Under the pieces are notes generated by a model that was given only the letters and a program-made list of their open reading frames with translations, was not told the origin of the DNA and searched no databases. A stretch of 64,000 nucleotides of DNA from positions 1,984,001-2,048,000 of the forward strand of contig AP026545.1 in assembly GCA_026075535.2 (NCBI GenBank), given 5' to 3'. Below are positions 24,601 to 34,816 of the stretch, piece by piece. Made by a program: the position numbers and the translations under genes. This DNA comes from Tricholoma matsutake. Lineage: Eukaryota; Basidiomycota; Agaricomycetes; Agaricales; Tricholomataceae. Each line of letters opens with the position of its first letter. Position 1 is the stretch's first letter.

Positions 24601-25474
24601 CAGACTGATGGGCAGACAGAGAGAATGAATCAGGAGTTGGAGCAGTACCTACGTATGTTTGTCAACTACTGACAAACTGACTGGCCTGAATGGTTGGCAA
24701 TTGCCAAATTTTCCCACAATAACAAATTCCATTTGGCTACTCATGTCACCCTTTTTCGCAAATTATGGATATCATCCTCGCATGGGAGTAGAACCCAGAA
24801 GGGAAGTCAAAGTACAGTCGGTAGAAGATTTTGTATCTAAGATGCAAAAGGTACAAGAGGAAGCAGAGGTGGCATTGAAGAAAGCATGTGATGACATGAT
24901 GCAACACGCGGATCATACTCAAGCATGCGCTCCAGAGTACAAAGTTGGTGACTTGGTATGGCTAAGTACCAAGGACCTGAATATTCCACGACCTTCAAGG
25001 AAACTTACAGAAAAACAAGTTGGCCCATATGCGATCTCTAAAGTAATCTCGCCTAATGTGGTAGTGCTAAAATTACCCTGATCATTCAAGATTGATCCCA
25101 AGATTAATGTATCCTGCCTATGCCCTTACCGTCCACCCACTATTCCTGGCCAACAAACTACTCTGCAACCTCCGATAATAGTAGAAGGTGCTCCAGAATA
25201 CATAGTTGAAGAAATTCTAGACTCACATCTTCGACGGAACAAATTGGAGTTCTTAATAAAGTGGAAAAACTATACCGACAAAAATAATTCATGGGAACCC
25301 AAAGAGAATTGTAAGCAAGCACCTAACGCGATCACCCAATTCTTTAAATGTAATCTGAATGCTCCGCATCGCATTGCAAGAATGGTGGTGTATGAGGGGA
25401 TGAGATTCCGGCCTTACCAAAATTTTACAGAGGGGACAGACACAATATTTTCTTGCCTGGAAGTCGAGGCATAA
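21650..25474 (+). pseudogene. Element C pol: protease, RT, RNase H, integrase, chromodomain (decayed)
   Basis: The protease active site is LLDSGATGLFIN (about 21,913). RT starts near 22,450, with [20 protein letters not shown]; the active-site motif is FIDDILIF (about 23,024) in place of YxDD. RNase H follows (MESDASDFATGAVLS). The integrase zinc domain (LHHNMPIAGH, CDMC) is at 24,115-24,250 and the core ([34 protein letters not shown]) at 24,320-24,640. The chromodomain (YIVEEILDSHL, FLIKWKNY, NSWEP) is at 25,197-25,310. TGA stops at 22,095, 22,863, 23,601, 24,544, 24,670 and 25,079 coincide with expected arginines. A frameshift lies near 24,740. Confidence 0.92.
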
Positions 25475-25957
25475 AAGGGGGGTAATGTTAGGAAACCTCC
25501 CCATTACCTAATAAAATTTCATTTTTATTTTATTATGTCGAATTATGCTACATGATGCCAAATGATGCTACACTTTGATAGCATGAGAATTTTATTTTGC
25601 ATGCATCAAAATGTACACGCATGTACAAGTGCGTTGGTAACAACAATGTACAATATATGTAACATAGTATATAAACCCTAAATATATGCCTAGGGGACCC
25701 CAGTTGTGTTAGGTATTCCACCTACAATTTTGGTGTGAAAGGCCTATCTCAACAAACTCACCTATTAATAACCCCTCGCATCAAAACCATCAGTTCCCCC
25801 ATCACGAGTGTGGATCCTGCCCCCTTCTTGTAGAGAGAACCTGCACGGTCTTAGCTAGCAGATAGTGGGTGTCGCCCTAACAGTAGTAGGGATGTCCTTA
25901 GTTTAGATCTAGGCAATCTACAGCTTTAACTTGTGAACTCACAAACTTACTTGAAAC

Positions 25958-25978
25958 CACTAAGGAAGCCCCTTAGTG
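25958..25978 (+). repeat. AAGCC-loop hairpin in the nested LTR
   Basis: A perfect 8-bp stem (CACTAAGG / CCTTAGTG) encloses AAGCC, the same loop as the array at 5184-5390 but with a different stem. Confidence 0.85.
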
Positions 25979-25997
25979 CATGAACCTGAATGACTAT

Positions 25998-26525
25998 ATG
26001 CAGCTTGAGGTTGTAGGGACGGTGTGGAGGAAGGGTGTCCGCTTTTTGTTTATTGAAAACATCTGCAAACTTGTGATATTCTTCTGGAACATCAGAAAGG
26101 TCCAGGGGATTTCTGGACACTGCCGAGGATTTAGCCGCTAGTCCTTCCAGGGAGAATGTCATCTGAAAAGCAACAGCCCCAGGAAGTTTGCTTGCGTGCA
26201 TGTAAGCAGCAGCATTGATGAAAGAGATCTCAGGAGATACAAGTTTTGAGGGTTTAGTGATTATGGGGTTTTTGCGGGTTTCCACTGGAAGGTTCAAAGG
26301 TGAAGGTAACTCACACAAGATAGGAGAGTCAGAGGATGTCGAGGGGGCAGGACCTCTTTGAGCTGCACAACAGGAATTTATTTGGCCTGAAGACCAGTCA
26401 ATCAATGGATTGTATTGCTTCAGCCAGTTATGACCAAGTCCTGCAGAACAGGAAGAGTCCAACGAGGTTACATAAAATGTCAGATTGAACACTTCACCAG
26501 ACAGAAAAGTGACTGGGAGTTCCAC
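25998..26525 (-). pseudogene. Element B protease and start of RT
   Basis: On the minus strand, retropepsin-type residues appear (AGLGHNWLKQYNPLIDW). A linker follows, then the conserved lead-in to RT (DVPEEYHKFADVFNK, ADTLPPHRPYNLKL). It stops where the nested LTR begins; the sequence up to YLDD is missing. The catalytic DSG lies just upstream near 26,650 (DSGSSHCF on the minus strand). Confidence 0.85.
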
Positions 26526-26815
26526 GACTTGAGTTATGGTGGAGTTACAAGTTCCATCAAATAGTCAGAGTCCGATCAAAGGAATGGTTTTGGTACTAAG
26601 TTGGTTGTCCCACACAAATGATGAATCGAGGAAACAATGTGAGGAACCAGAGTCGATAAGAGTTTGGATTTTTAGGGATTGTTTGGAAAGGGATAACAGG
26701 ATGGTAAGGGATTCAGGATCAGAAAGAGTGGACGCATTGAGATGGATGTAAGCAGCCAGTTGGGAAAGGTCAATGCAACCCTCAGCCCCAATGGCATGTT
26801 CCCGAGGGTTGCGGA

Positions 26816-27970
26816 CTATTTTTTTGGGTCCACAGAGTCCAGCTTGGACTCAGTGACTGCTGCAGCATGGGCTTTGGCCACTTTGGACTTTGGACAATTC
26901 CCGGCTCTATGTACTTTCTCGCCGCAGTAGAGGCAAAGTCCTTCCTTCATGTGGCGTTCATGCTCATCTCCAGTTAGTTTACCATCTTTCCCCAACTTGT
27001 CAGAAATAGAGTTTTTTGGCTTGTCCTTGTTGTAATAGTAGATATCCTTTCTTGAATCAATACCTGCTAGAGTTTTGGGTTGTCCCCCCCATAAGACTTC
27101 TATGTGGAGACAGAGTGGAAGACCACAGAAATCCCAGTCACAAAGAGCAGCCTCATTCCAGTTGACCTGGGAAGCCAGTTCCCAGAAGTCCACATTATAC
27201 TTCACAATTCTTCCACCTTTCTTCATCGTGAGTTCTGAAAGAGCCTTTTCCATGTCCCTGACAGGGTCATGAGGACCAAAATTACTTTCCAACTCACTAA
27301 GGAATACCTCGTAGTTCCACATCCAATAGGCAGAATTTGTTGGGTCATTGAGTCCAGGTTCAAACCAGCTAAGAGCTGACCCTTTGAGGTAGGAAAGGAT
27401 GAATAGAATTTTCTTTTCATCAGAGGTGAATACCTGAAGATGATCATGGAAGTGAAGGTTGCATGAGACTAGGAAGTCCCGAAGTTTCCAGGGATTAGCC
27501 CCATCGAAAGTGTCAGGATCATGAACTTTGATCTTCTTAGTCTTGGGTGCTTGGTTCTGCTGGAGGGTTCAGAGACTATCTGAGAGCTCAAAGAGAGCAT
27601 TGAGAAACCTATCTCCTGGATCAGGATATCCACCAACAGGAGGTAGAGGGTCATCAGGGTCATCAGGATTGGGGCTGTCAGGTCCACCAGGAAGTCCATC
27701 CTCTTTACCTGGACCTTCCTCATCGAAGGGGTTAGGTTGCCCAACATTCTCTACGTACTCAAGTGGAGTCGTATTCTGAGGGTCTCTGGAGGTTGAGACA
27801 TGACATTAGCACTGATGGAGGGTGCTCCAGAACCGATTTGCCTGAAGATGTTGGATGGTCTGGTGGATGCACCAAAAGTTGAAGCGTGTCTAGGGGAAGG
27901 AAGTATGGATCAGTGTATTGCTGATAATCCTGGTACCGCACCAGCATGGTGAGAGTCTCTTGTAGTTTGT
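26816..27970 (-). pseudogene. Element B gag with CCHC zinc knuckle
   Basis: The clearest frame is 27,322-26,816, with capsid sequence (FLSELESNFGPHDPVRDMEKAL, split here for length) and zinc knuckle CLYCGEKVHRAGNC at about 26,925. Upstream parts to about 27,970 lie in other frames because of frameshifts. Gag coats and packages element RNA. Confidence 0.85.
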
Positions 27971-28045
27971 TGGGTTTGTGACTCAGTAGGAGTCATAAGG
28001 AAAGATGGGATGGGTTTGACAAGAGAAGTGAGAGTTTGTAAATAC

Positions 28046-28629
28046 TGTTAAGTACTGAACTTGAAGGGGAAGTCGTTGGAATTCCGGTCATACCCGGATG
28101 ATAGAAGTTGTAGAGGATGGATTGAGTAAGACAGGGAATCCTATGGAAATCCGGGGCAGGGTTTACTTGATGTGTTGTACCAATTGGGGAAGCAGAAAGG
28201 ACTTGGCTTCAACTTATAAGAAGTTGCGCCCTTCTCCTTGTCAAGTGTCCTAATTTCAAGGCAAGGGTAAGAAAGATGACCAGAGGTCCAGAGAATTTCC
28301 AGAGAGGATGAGTAAGAGTTCGAGATTGACTTAAGAATGTAATTGGAGTTTTAAAGAGGATAAGATTAAGTGGGAGACTTGGTTGATTTACAAACTGGTG
28401 ATACAAAATGAAAGTAGCTAGCTTAAATACTAAAGTCGGAGTTTCCGAGGCTGTGGTTAATATGAAAACCGGCTTCCAAGGCAAATCCTGAAACCGTTTC
28501 ACCTAATTGGAAATGAGGGAATTTTGCCTCTAGGCAGTGCTGCTGATAGGAGGTGGGCTGTGATGTAAGGCAGCTGGGAAGGGGGGCAGAAAACGATTGG
28601 AAGTCCAGTTGGAAGAATCGGTCTTGACA
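28046..28629 (-). repeat. 5' LTR of element B
   Basis: Pairs with 15161-15743. The two LTRs differ mainly by transitions at former CpG sites. Confidence 0.92.
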
Positions 28630-28725
28630 GAGAGGCTTATTGTAATGACTTGTGTTCAAGATTTAAGTGATTGAGGCTTGGAACACCCATATTCAAAGTT
28701 TTGCAACACTAGGTGACTTTGCAAC

Positions 28726-29431
28726 CAAGGGTGTCGGGACGGGAATTTTTCATATATGGTATGTTTTAGTCACGTGTTATTTTTTCTACCAAAGATACGA
28801 GGTATTTCTAGGTAGTAGATCACACTCGGCGACACTTAGATGTATTACTTGCTTTACCACTTGGGGGCATATGCAATGCTTCGACGCGAAATCATAGTTC
28901 ATACACGAACGATGATACTAGGCACACAAGTGAGCATTGAGAAGTTGAAAATTCAACGAAGTGGCGCACCCAGACTGTCTCACACCCATGGACCTTGCAT
29001 TTCATCACAGAATCTCCTCCTTGAATCTCAACCTCGGATACACCAGTGCCGCATATGCATGCATGCAAGTCGAATGTTCGTGTCTACTATGCGGCGTGCT
29101 AGAGAATCAGCGCTTATAGTCGGCACCATATATTTTAAGTTTGAATCGGATCTGCATGATCATTAAGATTAGACTTAACATTTCTTCCAGACTTGACCTT
29201 GCTTTCTTCGTCATCTTGAACAGCGACCAACGCGAGCAGAGAAACTCAACCAAAAGTTTATTACCGTCATGTAACTATGGTATCTTGGTGGCTTCGTAGG
29301 GTTAGCTTCTAAAGGTTGTTCCAATAGTTCGCTAGCCCAGTAGGGCACAGTGGCGTCGGTTAATACCTAAGTCAAAAAAAATATTTCGGGACCTACGTCT
29401 GGTTCGGGATTCCCGTCCCGACACTCCCTTG
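28726..29431. mobile_element. hAT-type MITE, 706 bp, 8-bp target duplication
   Basis: Imperfect terminal inverted repeats CAAGGG(A)GTGTCGGGACGGGAAT lie at both ends (28726 and 29431). Flanks are TTTGCAAC (28718-28725) and TTTGCAAA (29432-29439), an 8-bp duplication with one mismatch as expected for hAT. No transposase ORF is inside. It lies about 130 bp upstream of the next host gene's start codon and could affect its promoter. Confidence 0.82.
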
Positions 29432-29560
29432 TTTGCAAAAAGTGCCGTGTCACTAACTCACGTGCGCGTATTCTTGTAGCACGTGCTTGGAATGACGCGT
29501 CTCCGAGTTCTCTCGTTTGTCTCTTGTTCTTGTTCTTGTCCTTCCATTTTCTCGATTCTA

Positions 29561-31951
29561 ATGGCTGTTCCTGTTCAACTCTATGTCTACGATCTCAGCA
29601 ATGGAATGGCTAGGCAAATGTCTCGGCAGCTTACTGGCAGACAAACAGATGGGATTTGGTATGTCTTAATCTTATTCATCTTTATCCTCGTCCATTTCAT
29701 CACATTCTAGGCATACTTCTGTTGTAGTTTATGGGAGAGAGATATTCTATGGTCAAGGAATAGACGTGACGCTTCCTGGTCGTTCACATGTACGTTTGCC
29801 CTCAGGAAGATGTATCGTTCCGATCTCCTCACTTGCAGATTTTCGGTAGCATGGTGCGCCATTGCAAGTGTTGGATATGGGACAAACTTCAATAGATGAA
29901 GACACATTTAACGAATATCTCACGGAGATGAAGGAACATTACACTGCGGATAAAGTAAGTGACAATCTTGTATTCTTATTCACTACAAATGGTTCATTTG
30001 TTTCTGCCAGTACCACCTCTTAGGTCGGTCTCGCTGGTTTTAAAAGTTCAGAAAGAGATAGAGCATCATCGCGGACTCCACAGACTTCAATTGCAATTCT
30101 TTTACAAACGACTGTGTCGGATTTCTAACTGGCGGCTCCATACCAAACTACATCAAAGGTATAAGTCTCCCCCTCCCCTTCTTCTTTATGCCACCTCGCC
30201 CACATATTCCACAGACCTCCCAACGGATTTCCTCTCGACCCCATTCGGCGCAGCCCTCCGCCCCACCATCGACGCAATGTACCGACGACCTTCCCCAGGC
30301 ATGCCAACGCCTGCCCTTCCTTCGCTATTGTCCCCATCAGCCGCAGGTGTCCCGAACCAGCAGCTCGCAGGGTCTATCTTACAATCCGTCGCCTCCCGAG
30401 CCCAAGCCCAAGCCCAACCCGCAACAGAGACGCTCACCGCACCAATGCACGCCATCACCAACCCCGCGTCATTCAACTCCTTCCTGCGCACGCATCGCGC
30501 AGCCGTGGCTTTTTTCACGGATGCGAACTGTGGGCCGTGCAAGATGATTGAACCGGTGTTGGAGAGCCTTGCAGAGGACAAGGGCGCGCAAGAGGGGCGC
30601 AGTGTGGCGTTTGCGAAGATCGATATTGGGGTGGGGATGGGGGGTGCTTTGGCAGGCCAGTACGGGATTAAGGCTACTCCGACGTTTTTGTTCTTTTTGG
30701 ATGGGGAAAAGGTATTACTTAGTTGGGGTCTAGAATATTTGGCGGCTGTCGTTGATCATGGTTTGGTATTTGCAGATCAGCGAGCTGAAAGGTGCAAATG
30801 CCCCTGAATTGCGGACTCAAGTCGATCTACTCCTCTTCCAGGCCTATCCACGTTTGCCCTCTCACTTTTGCCATTGATTCTAACTCACCTATTTTGTAGC
30901 ACATCCGCACACATCACTTTCTCTCCCGGCCGTTGAAACTGTCTCTCTCAACCCCATCCTTTTTAGTCAGGTCCCAGCGCTTGACAGTGTGCTAACCAAA
31001 CTATCGACCTTCATCGATAACGCGCCCTTGCCATCCTCAACTATAAATTCTAAAGCCCAAGTGAAACAAGTTTTATCAGGGACTGTTATTCCATATCTTA
31101 GGGCCCGGTTTGCGCTTGTAACTCCCCAGAAGCAGCTACCGTCCGCAACACCTGCGATCCTCACGCCTTGGGCACAGGTGACTTCCGTGCTCACCGCTGC
31201 GCTGCCCCCAGCCTCTCTCTTCCCACTCGTAGATCTATGGAGGCTAGCGTTGCTCGATCCTGCCGTCGGGATGTGGATTTCGTCCTCTTCCCCGTCCTCA
31301 TCAGATCCTGTAAAGGTATTTTTAGATAAATGCAGTACGGACCCTACCGCTGCACAACAAAGGAATTACATACTCACTCTTCTTCGTTTGTTGTCCAATG
31401 TGTTTTCTACTCCGGTGCTTTCTCGTCGGCTTTTTGCTGTGTATAAGGCGAGTGTGACGAAAGATGTGTTGGTGCCGAGTTTGTTGAATGAGGATCCCGC
31501 TGTGCGGACTGCAGCGGCGAGTTTGGCGTTTAATGTTGCGGGGTGGATGCAGCGGGGGAGGGCGGGGAGGATTGGTCGTGCTAAGGAAGGGATGCTAGAG
31601 AATGAGGAAGATGAAGAGTGGGAGGTGGAGATGGTTAGTGTGATTATAGAAGCTATTGGACGGGAGGGGAACAGTGAAGATGTTGGTGAGTTTGGGTCTC
31701 ACGCTATCTCTGTGAATTGATACATGGCCATACCATAATTTGTAGTGCATCGCCTTACAGCGACACTTGCGCTCCTCCTTCGCTTCTCACCTTCGTTTGA
31801 TACGCAGCTCGTGCCGTTGTTAGAGGTTCTTCAGAGCCGGGAGGTGCTTATGCATAAGATCGGGAAGGGAGAGGGCGGTGTTGTGTGGGGGAAGAAGGTG
31901 AAGGAGGTGAGAAGGCTCGTGGAGGAGGTTGCTGGGAAACTATGTCGGTGA
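29561..31951 (+). CDS. PPPDE peptidase - thioredoxin - PUL domain fusion protein
   Basis: Nine exons splice in frame: 29561-29658, 29711-29789, 29850-29954, 30011-30023, 30084-30158, 30215-30711, 30776-30851, 30900-31685, 31746-31951, giving 644 residues. The N-terminal PPPDE domain (deSUMOylating-isopeptidase type) has its catalytic His in GIWHTSV and Cys in FNCNSFTND. The thioredoxin domain has the CGPC redox motif (about residue 240). The C-terminal helical PUL domain binds Cdc48/p97 in Ufd3/PLAP proteins. The start ATG was chosen because MAVPVQLYVYDLSNG begins the PPPDE fold. This three-domain architecture is known in fungi; the likely role is ubiquitin/SUMO-linked protein turnover in cytosol or nucleus. 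The 13-nt fourth exon is notable. No decay is visible. Confidence 0.92.
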
Positions 31952-32179
31952 AATTGAGTGGGTCGGAATTGTTGGATAACAGTTGAGCTGCCTCTTATAA
32001 CCGTGGTTTGTGGAAATATACTTAGATTGGTTCGACGGTGCTCAGCTCGTCTATGAGACCTTTCTGATTTCATGGCTTGTAAGACAAATTTTGCTTGTGA
32101 AGCGTCTCCCCTCCCGACTACAAGTTGCTTGTTTCTCTTTCTTCCAACTAACAACGGTGTGCAATTGGACTATAGGCTA

Positions 32180-33262
32180 TCCAGCGATGCTGATCACTGC
32201 CGCCATAGATTTCGTATCCTTCTCATTGGCAAGGTCAGTTCGAGTTAGTTCATCTTACATGGATCACACTGAGGATTCTGATTGATACAGTCGGGCGTAG
32301 GCAAGTCATCCCTCATCAATCATATATTCAGTGTAGAATATGATGTAGGATCCTTCCTTTGTCAACTTTACAAAATTAAATATTCATGTCACAGACCGTT
32401 TCACATCGAGAGCATGGAATCTGTGACATCAGCAAGGAAATCATGTCGCCTCAAAATCCGTGTTTTGTCGTCCATGACTCCCAAGGGTTCGAGCCAGGAG
32501 TGGTCGACAATTTGAATTTAGTGAAAACATTTCCTCAACAGCGCGACAATGGCGAGCTGAACGATCAAGTTCACGCCATCTGGCAAGTTTCTTCTTCTGT
32601 GGCTATGGGTTTTGTTGAGTTCTATTCCAGGCTCTGTATCCAAGTTCCATTTGCCGGAGGACGCGTATTCGAGAGAAAGGTGATGAAGAGCTCCTGAAGC
32701 TTGGCCTCAAAAGTGAGTTTTCATGTCATCCATCCTTTTAGGAAATTATTATAACTACTGGATAGCACCAATTGTCGTTGTTTTCACCCAATTTGATCAA
32801 CTTCTTGTTAGGAAAGAGGTGATGAAGGAACAAATTGGAAGAGGAGCGTAGAGCACTTCAAGTCCTTCAACGAGCGAACGATACCTTCCAAAGCTCCTGT
32901 ATTGATCAGCTGGACAAATTAGGACGCAATCTACCCTATGAGAAAGTGTCTGGTCTGGTACTATTTCCTTGTCTACGTATACTTCCACTGATGCTGTAGT
33001 TATCAGTTGAGCCTGACCATAGAGAAACCCTTTTGAAGTTAGTCGATATCACTCAAGAACTTGTCAGCCGGCACGTGGAAGGAGACGTCTGGATAATCTC
33101 TGCAATGGCGCAGCAAGCAAGCGCTCAAGCAAAAGTCAATTCCTCTATAGAGTCCGTTTGTATTTGTTCTCCCTTTCAGTCCGTTTTCTAACATTTCCAA
33201 ATGGCAGAGTTGGCATGAAAAGCAAGTTCAGCACTACGATTTGGAGGAGTCATTTAACTCTC
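32180..33262 (+). pseudogene. G-domain GTPase, disrupted by two frameshifts
   Basis: Spliced segments read as a mushroom-type G-domain protein. The P-loop LLIGKSGVGKSSL is split by an intron at about 32,235-32,291, followed by the switch region (SHREHGICDISKEI) and the DSQGFEPG motif. HAIW is joined by a GC-AG intron (32,584 region, donor GCAAGT) to LCIQVPFAGGRVFE. VVVFTQFDQL (G4-like TQFD) and SAMAQQASAQAKV follow. Frameshifts occur near 32,676 (between VFE and GDEEL) and near 32,835 (before LEEERRALQVLQ). The first exon is not identified. It neighbours the related intact GTPase gene at 34,817, suggesting a local duplication. Confidence 0.75.
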
Positions 33263-34816
33263 ATGTTGTTTCCGTGCAGAAGATCTCAGCACGAGCAAAA
33301 TCCTCCAAAGGAGATGAAAGTCCTTCACAAGGTCCGTCGAGCCATTTGTAAACTAGGACTACTATAGCTGATGTTGTATATAGACGACTGAGAGGCGGGA
33401 TACTCATAATCCCCTTGGCCAATCTGAAGTGGAGAGGAATTGTTGTGCCGTGCAATAGGAAAGCCACAACAAGACCATGGGATCGGTGACTGCAAATCCT
33501 CACTCTTCATTTCATCGTTTATGATTACGAAGAACGATATGATTGGAAACCTATGCAATGATATTCTTACATACGAAATGTTGTCGGACTGCTTCAATAC
33601 CCAAAGTTTGATTCCAAATGATTGCGAGCGTGTTACAAACTTACTTATCAAGTGTCCTACGCTTCCACTCTGACACATGTGATGTTACTTACGGTTTCCG
33701 GGCCAGTACCTTTGCCCCTCCAAAGAAAGGAAGTCTACTAACAAAAAAAAACTTCTTAAGTTTTCGCTACCACATACATTCAGTGTTTGTGTTATTTAAA
33801 ATCTTATGCATACATTCAGTGTTTGTGTACACTATTATGTACATAAAACAAACCCCACGCAAACACGAGAGGGCAGGGCGAGAAGAATATTATTTAATTA
33901 GAACGAAAAAAAAAATCCGCCTCACGCAAAACGCAGGGGAGAGGATCGTGCCATCGTCCTGGGTGCGTCGACGCCGTTGTCTCCTCCTCCTCCTCCTCCT
34001 CCTCCTCGTCGTCGTCGTCGTCGTCGTCGTTTCCCCGTCCCTGTCATCGTCGTCGTGTCCGCTACTTCTCCCCGTCGTCCCTGGCCTTTCTGCGCCCCGT
34101 TTCCACCCCGCGAACAGTTGCTCGCGACGGCGGTTGGGGGTCCGGTGGTGGTGGTGGTGGTGATGGCCGTCCTCGTCCTCACCTTCCCCTGGTCGTCGTG
34201 GTCGTCGCACAGTTGAGGGTGCTGGGTCGTTGCCCTCCTCGTTGTTGTTGTCGTTGTTGGTGTACCCGTTTCCTCCTTTGGCTGCGCTGCTCCCCGTCTC
34301 CACCCTGCGAGCAGTTGCTCGCAGCAGGGGTTGGCCTTCGTCGTCCTTTCCTTCCACCCGCGATCCACCCTGCGAACAGGGGCGAGCAGCGGCAGTGGGG
34401 CTCATTGTTAGCGAAGCACAAACCAAAATAGCAGAACTCAGGGTAGGCAATGAATCTTCTCTGTCTTAGTCCGAAACTCAATGGTGGCAGGTGGGTGCTG
34501 GAGCATCAGAAAACTCTGAAGATTAGGTTCAGTGCACTTTTTCACTTTCTCCTGGTCTAAATTGAAATCAGATCTTTCCAGCCTAATCTTGAATAGAGAG
34601 CCAGCTCACTACTGACTAGATTCATTGCACAGGTTAGATGCGGTGTCGCATATGTGGGTCGTGTGTGCGAGATCGTGGATGATCTAAGTCATGTCCTTCA
34701 CCCGGCCCGGATTGTATCACAAGCATACCCTTTACCTCGTGTCTTCCTCGTGTCAGAATCACCACCGTCACCTACCCTCCTTTCCTTTTCTCCCTCTCGC
34801 CAATCTTCCGATAGAT
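33263..34816. other. Non-coding stretch with triplet microsatellites
   Basis: A decayed tail of the GTPase may continue to about 33,400. 33,981-34,007 is (CTC)n and 34,006-34,031 is (GTC)n; a short GTG run lies near 34,143. These give long spurious ORFs. Three copies of a dispersed hairpin repeat lie at 34,103, 34,300 and 34,363. No supported gene. Confidence 0.7.
34103..34390 (+). repeat. Three copies of a dispersed CCACCC(Y)GCGARCAGTTGCTCGC hairpin repeat
   Basis: Copies lie at 34103-34130 (stem CGCGAAC/GCTCGCG, one mismatch), 34300-34328 (perfect 7-bp stem TGCGAGC/GCTCGCA, loop AGTT) and 34363-34390 (degraded). The same motif with a different stem occurs three times at 42,214-42,445. Confidence 0.7.

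Larger units (their letters stand above)
19670..25882 (+). mobile_element. Ty3/gypsy retrotransposon C, TSD GTAGT
   Basis: LTRs are 19670-20071 and 25486-25882, both TGTTAGGAAACC...CCCTAACA; the main length difference is a 5-bp CTCTT indel. The target duplication GTAGT flanks it (19665-19669, 25883-25887). A polypurine tract (AAAAGGGGGGTAA) precedes the 3' LTR. Gag, protease, RT, RNase H, integrase and chromodomain are all present in order but broken by TGA codons and frameshifts. It is inserted in an LTR that is itself inserted in element B, so it is the youngest of the three. Confidence 0.95.
19224..25980 (+). repeat. LTR related to element A, truncated at its 3' end and split by element C
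   Basis: It starts TGTTACAATTTTCC at 19224. 19,380-19,600 matches the LTR at 4829-5435 (GATGCATGGTGACTCCATGCACC, ACATGAGGTCC, GCCTCATG..GCATGAGGC). After removal of element C and one GTAGT copy, it continues at 25,888 to about 25,980, where it reaches one AAGCC hairpin (25958-25978) and stops. Element B coding sequence resumes by about 25,998. The array of further hairpins and the LTR end are missing, together with about 480 bp of RT, suggesting one deletion on that side. Confidence 0.75.
15161..28629 (-). mobile_element. Chromodomain Ty3/gypsy retrotransposon B, interrupted by a nested LTR and element C
   Basis: LTRs lie at 28046-28629 (5', minus orientation) and 15161-15743 (3'); both begin TGTTAAGTACTGAACTTGAAGG on the plus strand and end CTTGACA. 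On the minus strand a polypurine tract (AAGGGGGAAATAC) precedes the 3' LTR. Gag is at about 27,970-26,816, protease at about 26,525-26,000, then the interruption, then reverse transcriptase to chromodomain at 19,223-16,760. The flanking 5-mers (CATGT, GAGAG) do not match, so the target duplication is lost or the ends come from different copies. About 160 residues of the N-terminal reverse transcriptase are absent at the interruption. Confidence 0.9.

Noticed and set aside
1..25882. TGA recoded as arginine or another amino acid in this organism
   Set aside because: Host genes here end at TGA (PPPDE-thioredoxin-PUL gene, Kre9-like gene), and TGA occurs inside reading frames only in transposons. 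CpG deamination explains it better.
28046..28634. Target-site duplication for element B
   Set aside because: Flanking pentamers CATGT and GAGAG differ, so no duplication is claimed.
33890..34450. Several long ORFs on both strands rich in T, R, P or V
   Set aside because: They are produced by (CTC)n and (GTC)n microsatellites; there is no domain, no splice logic and they overlap each other on both strands.
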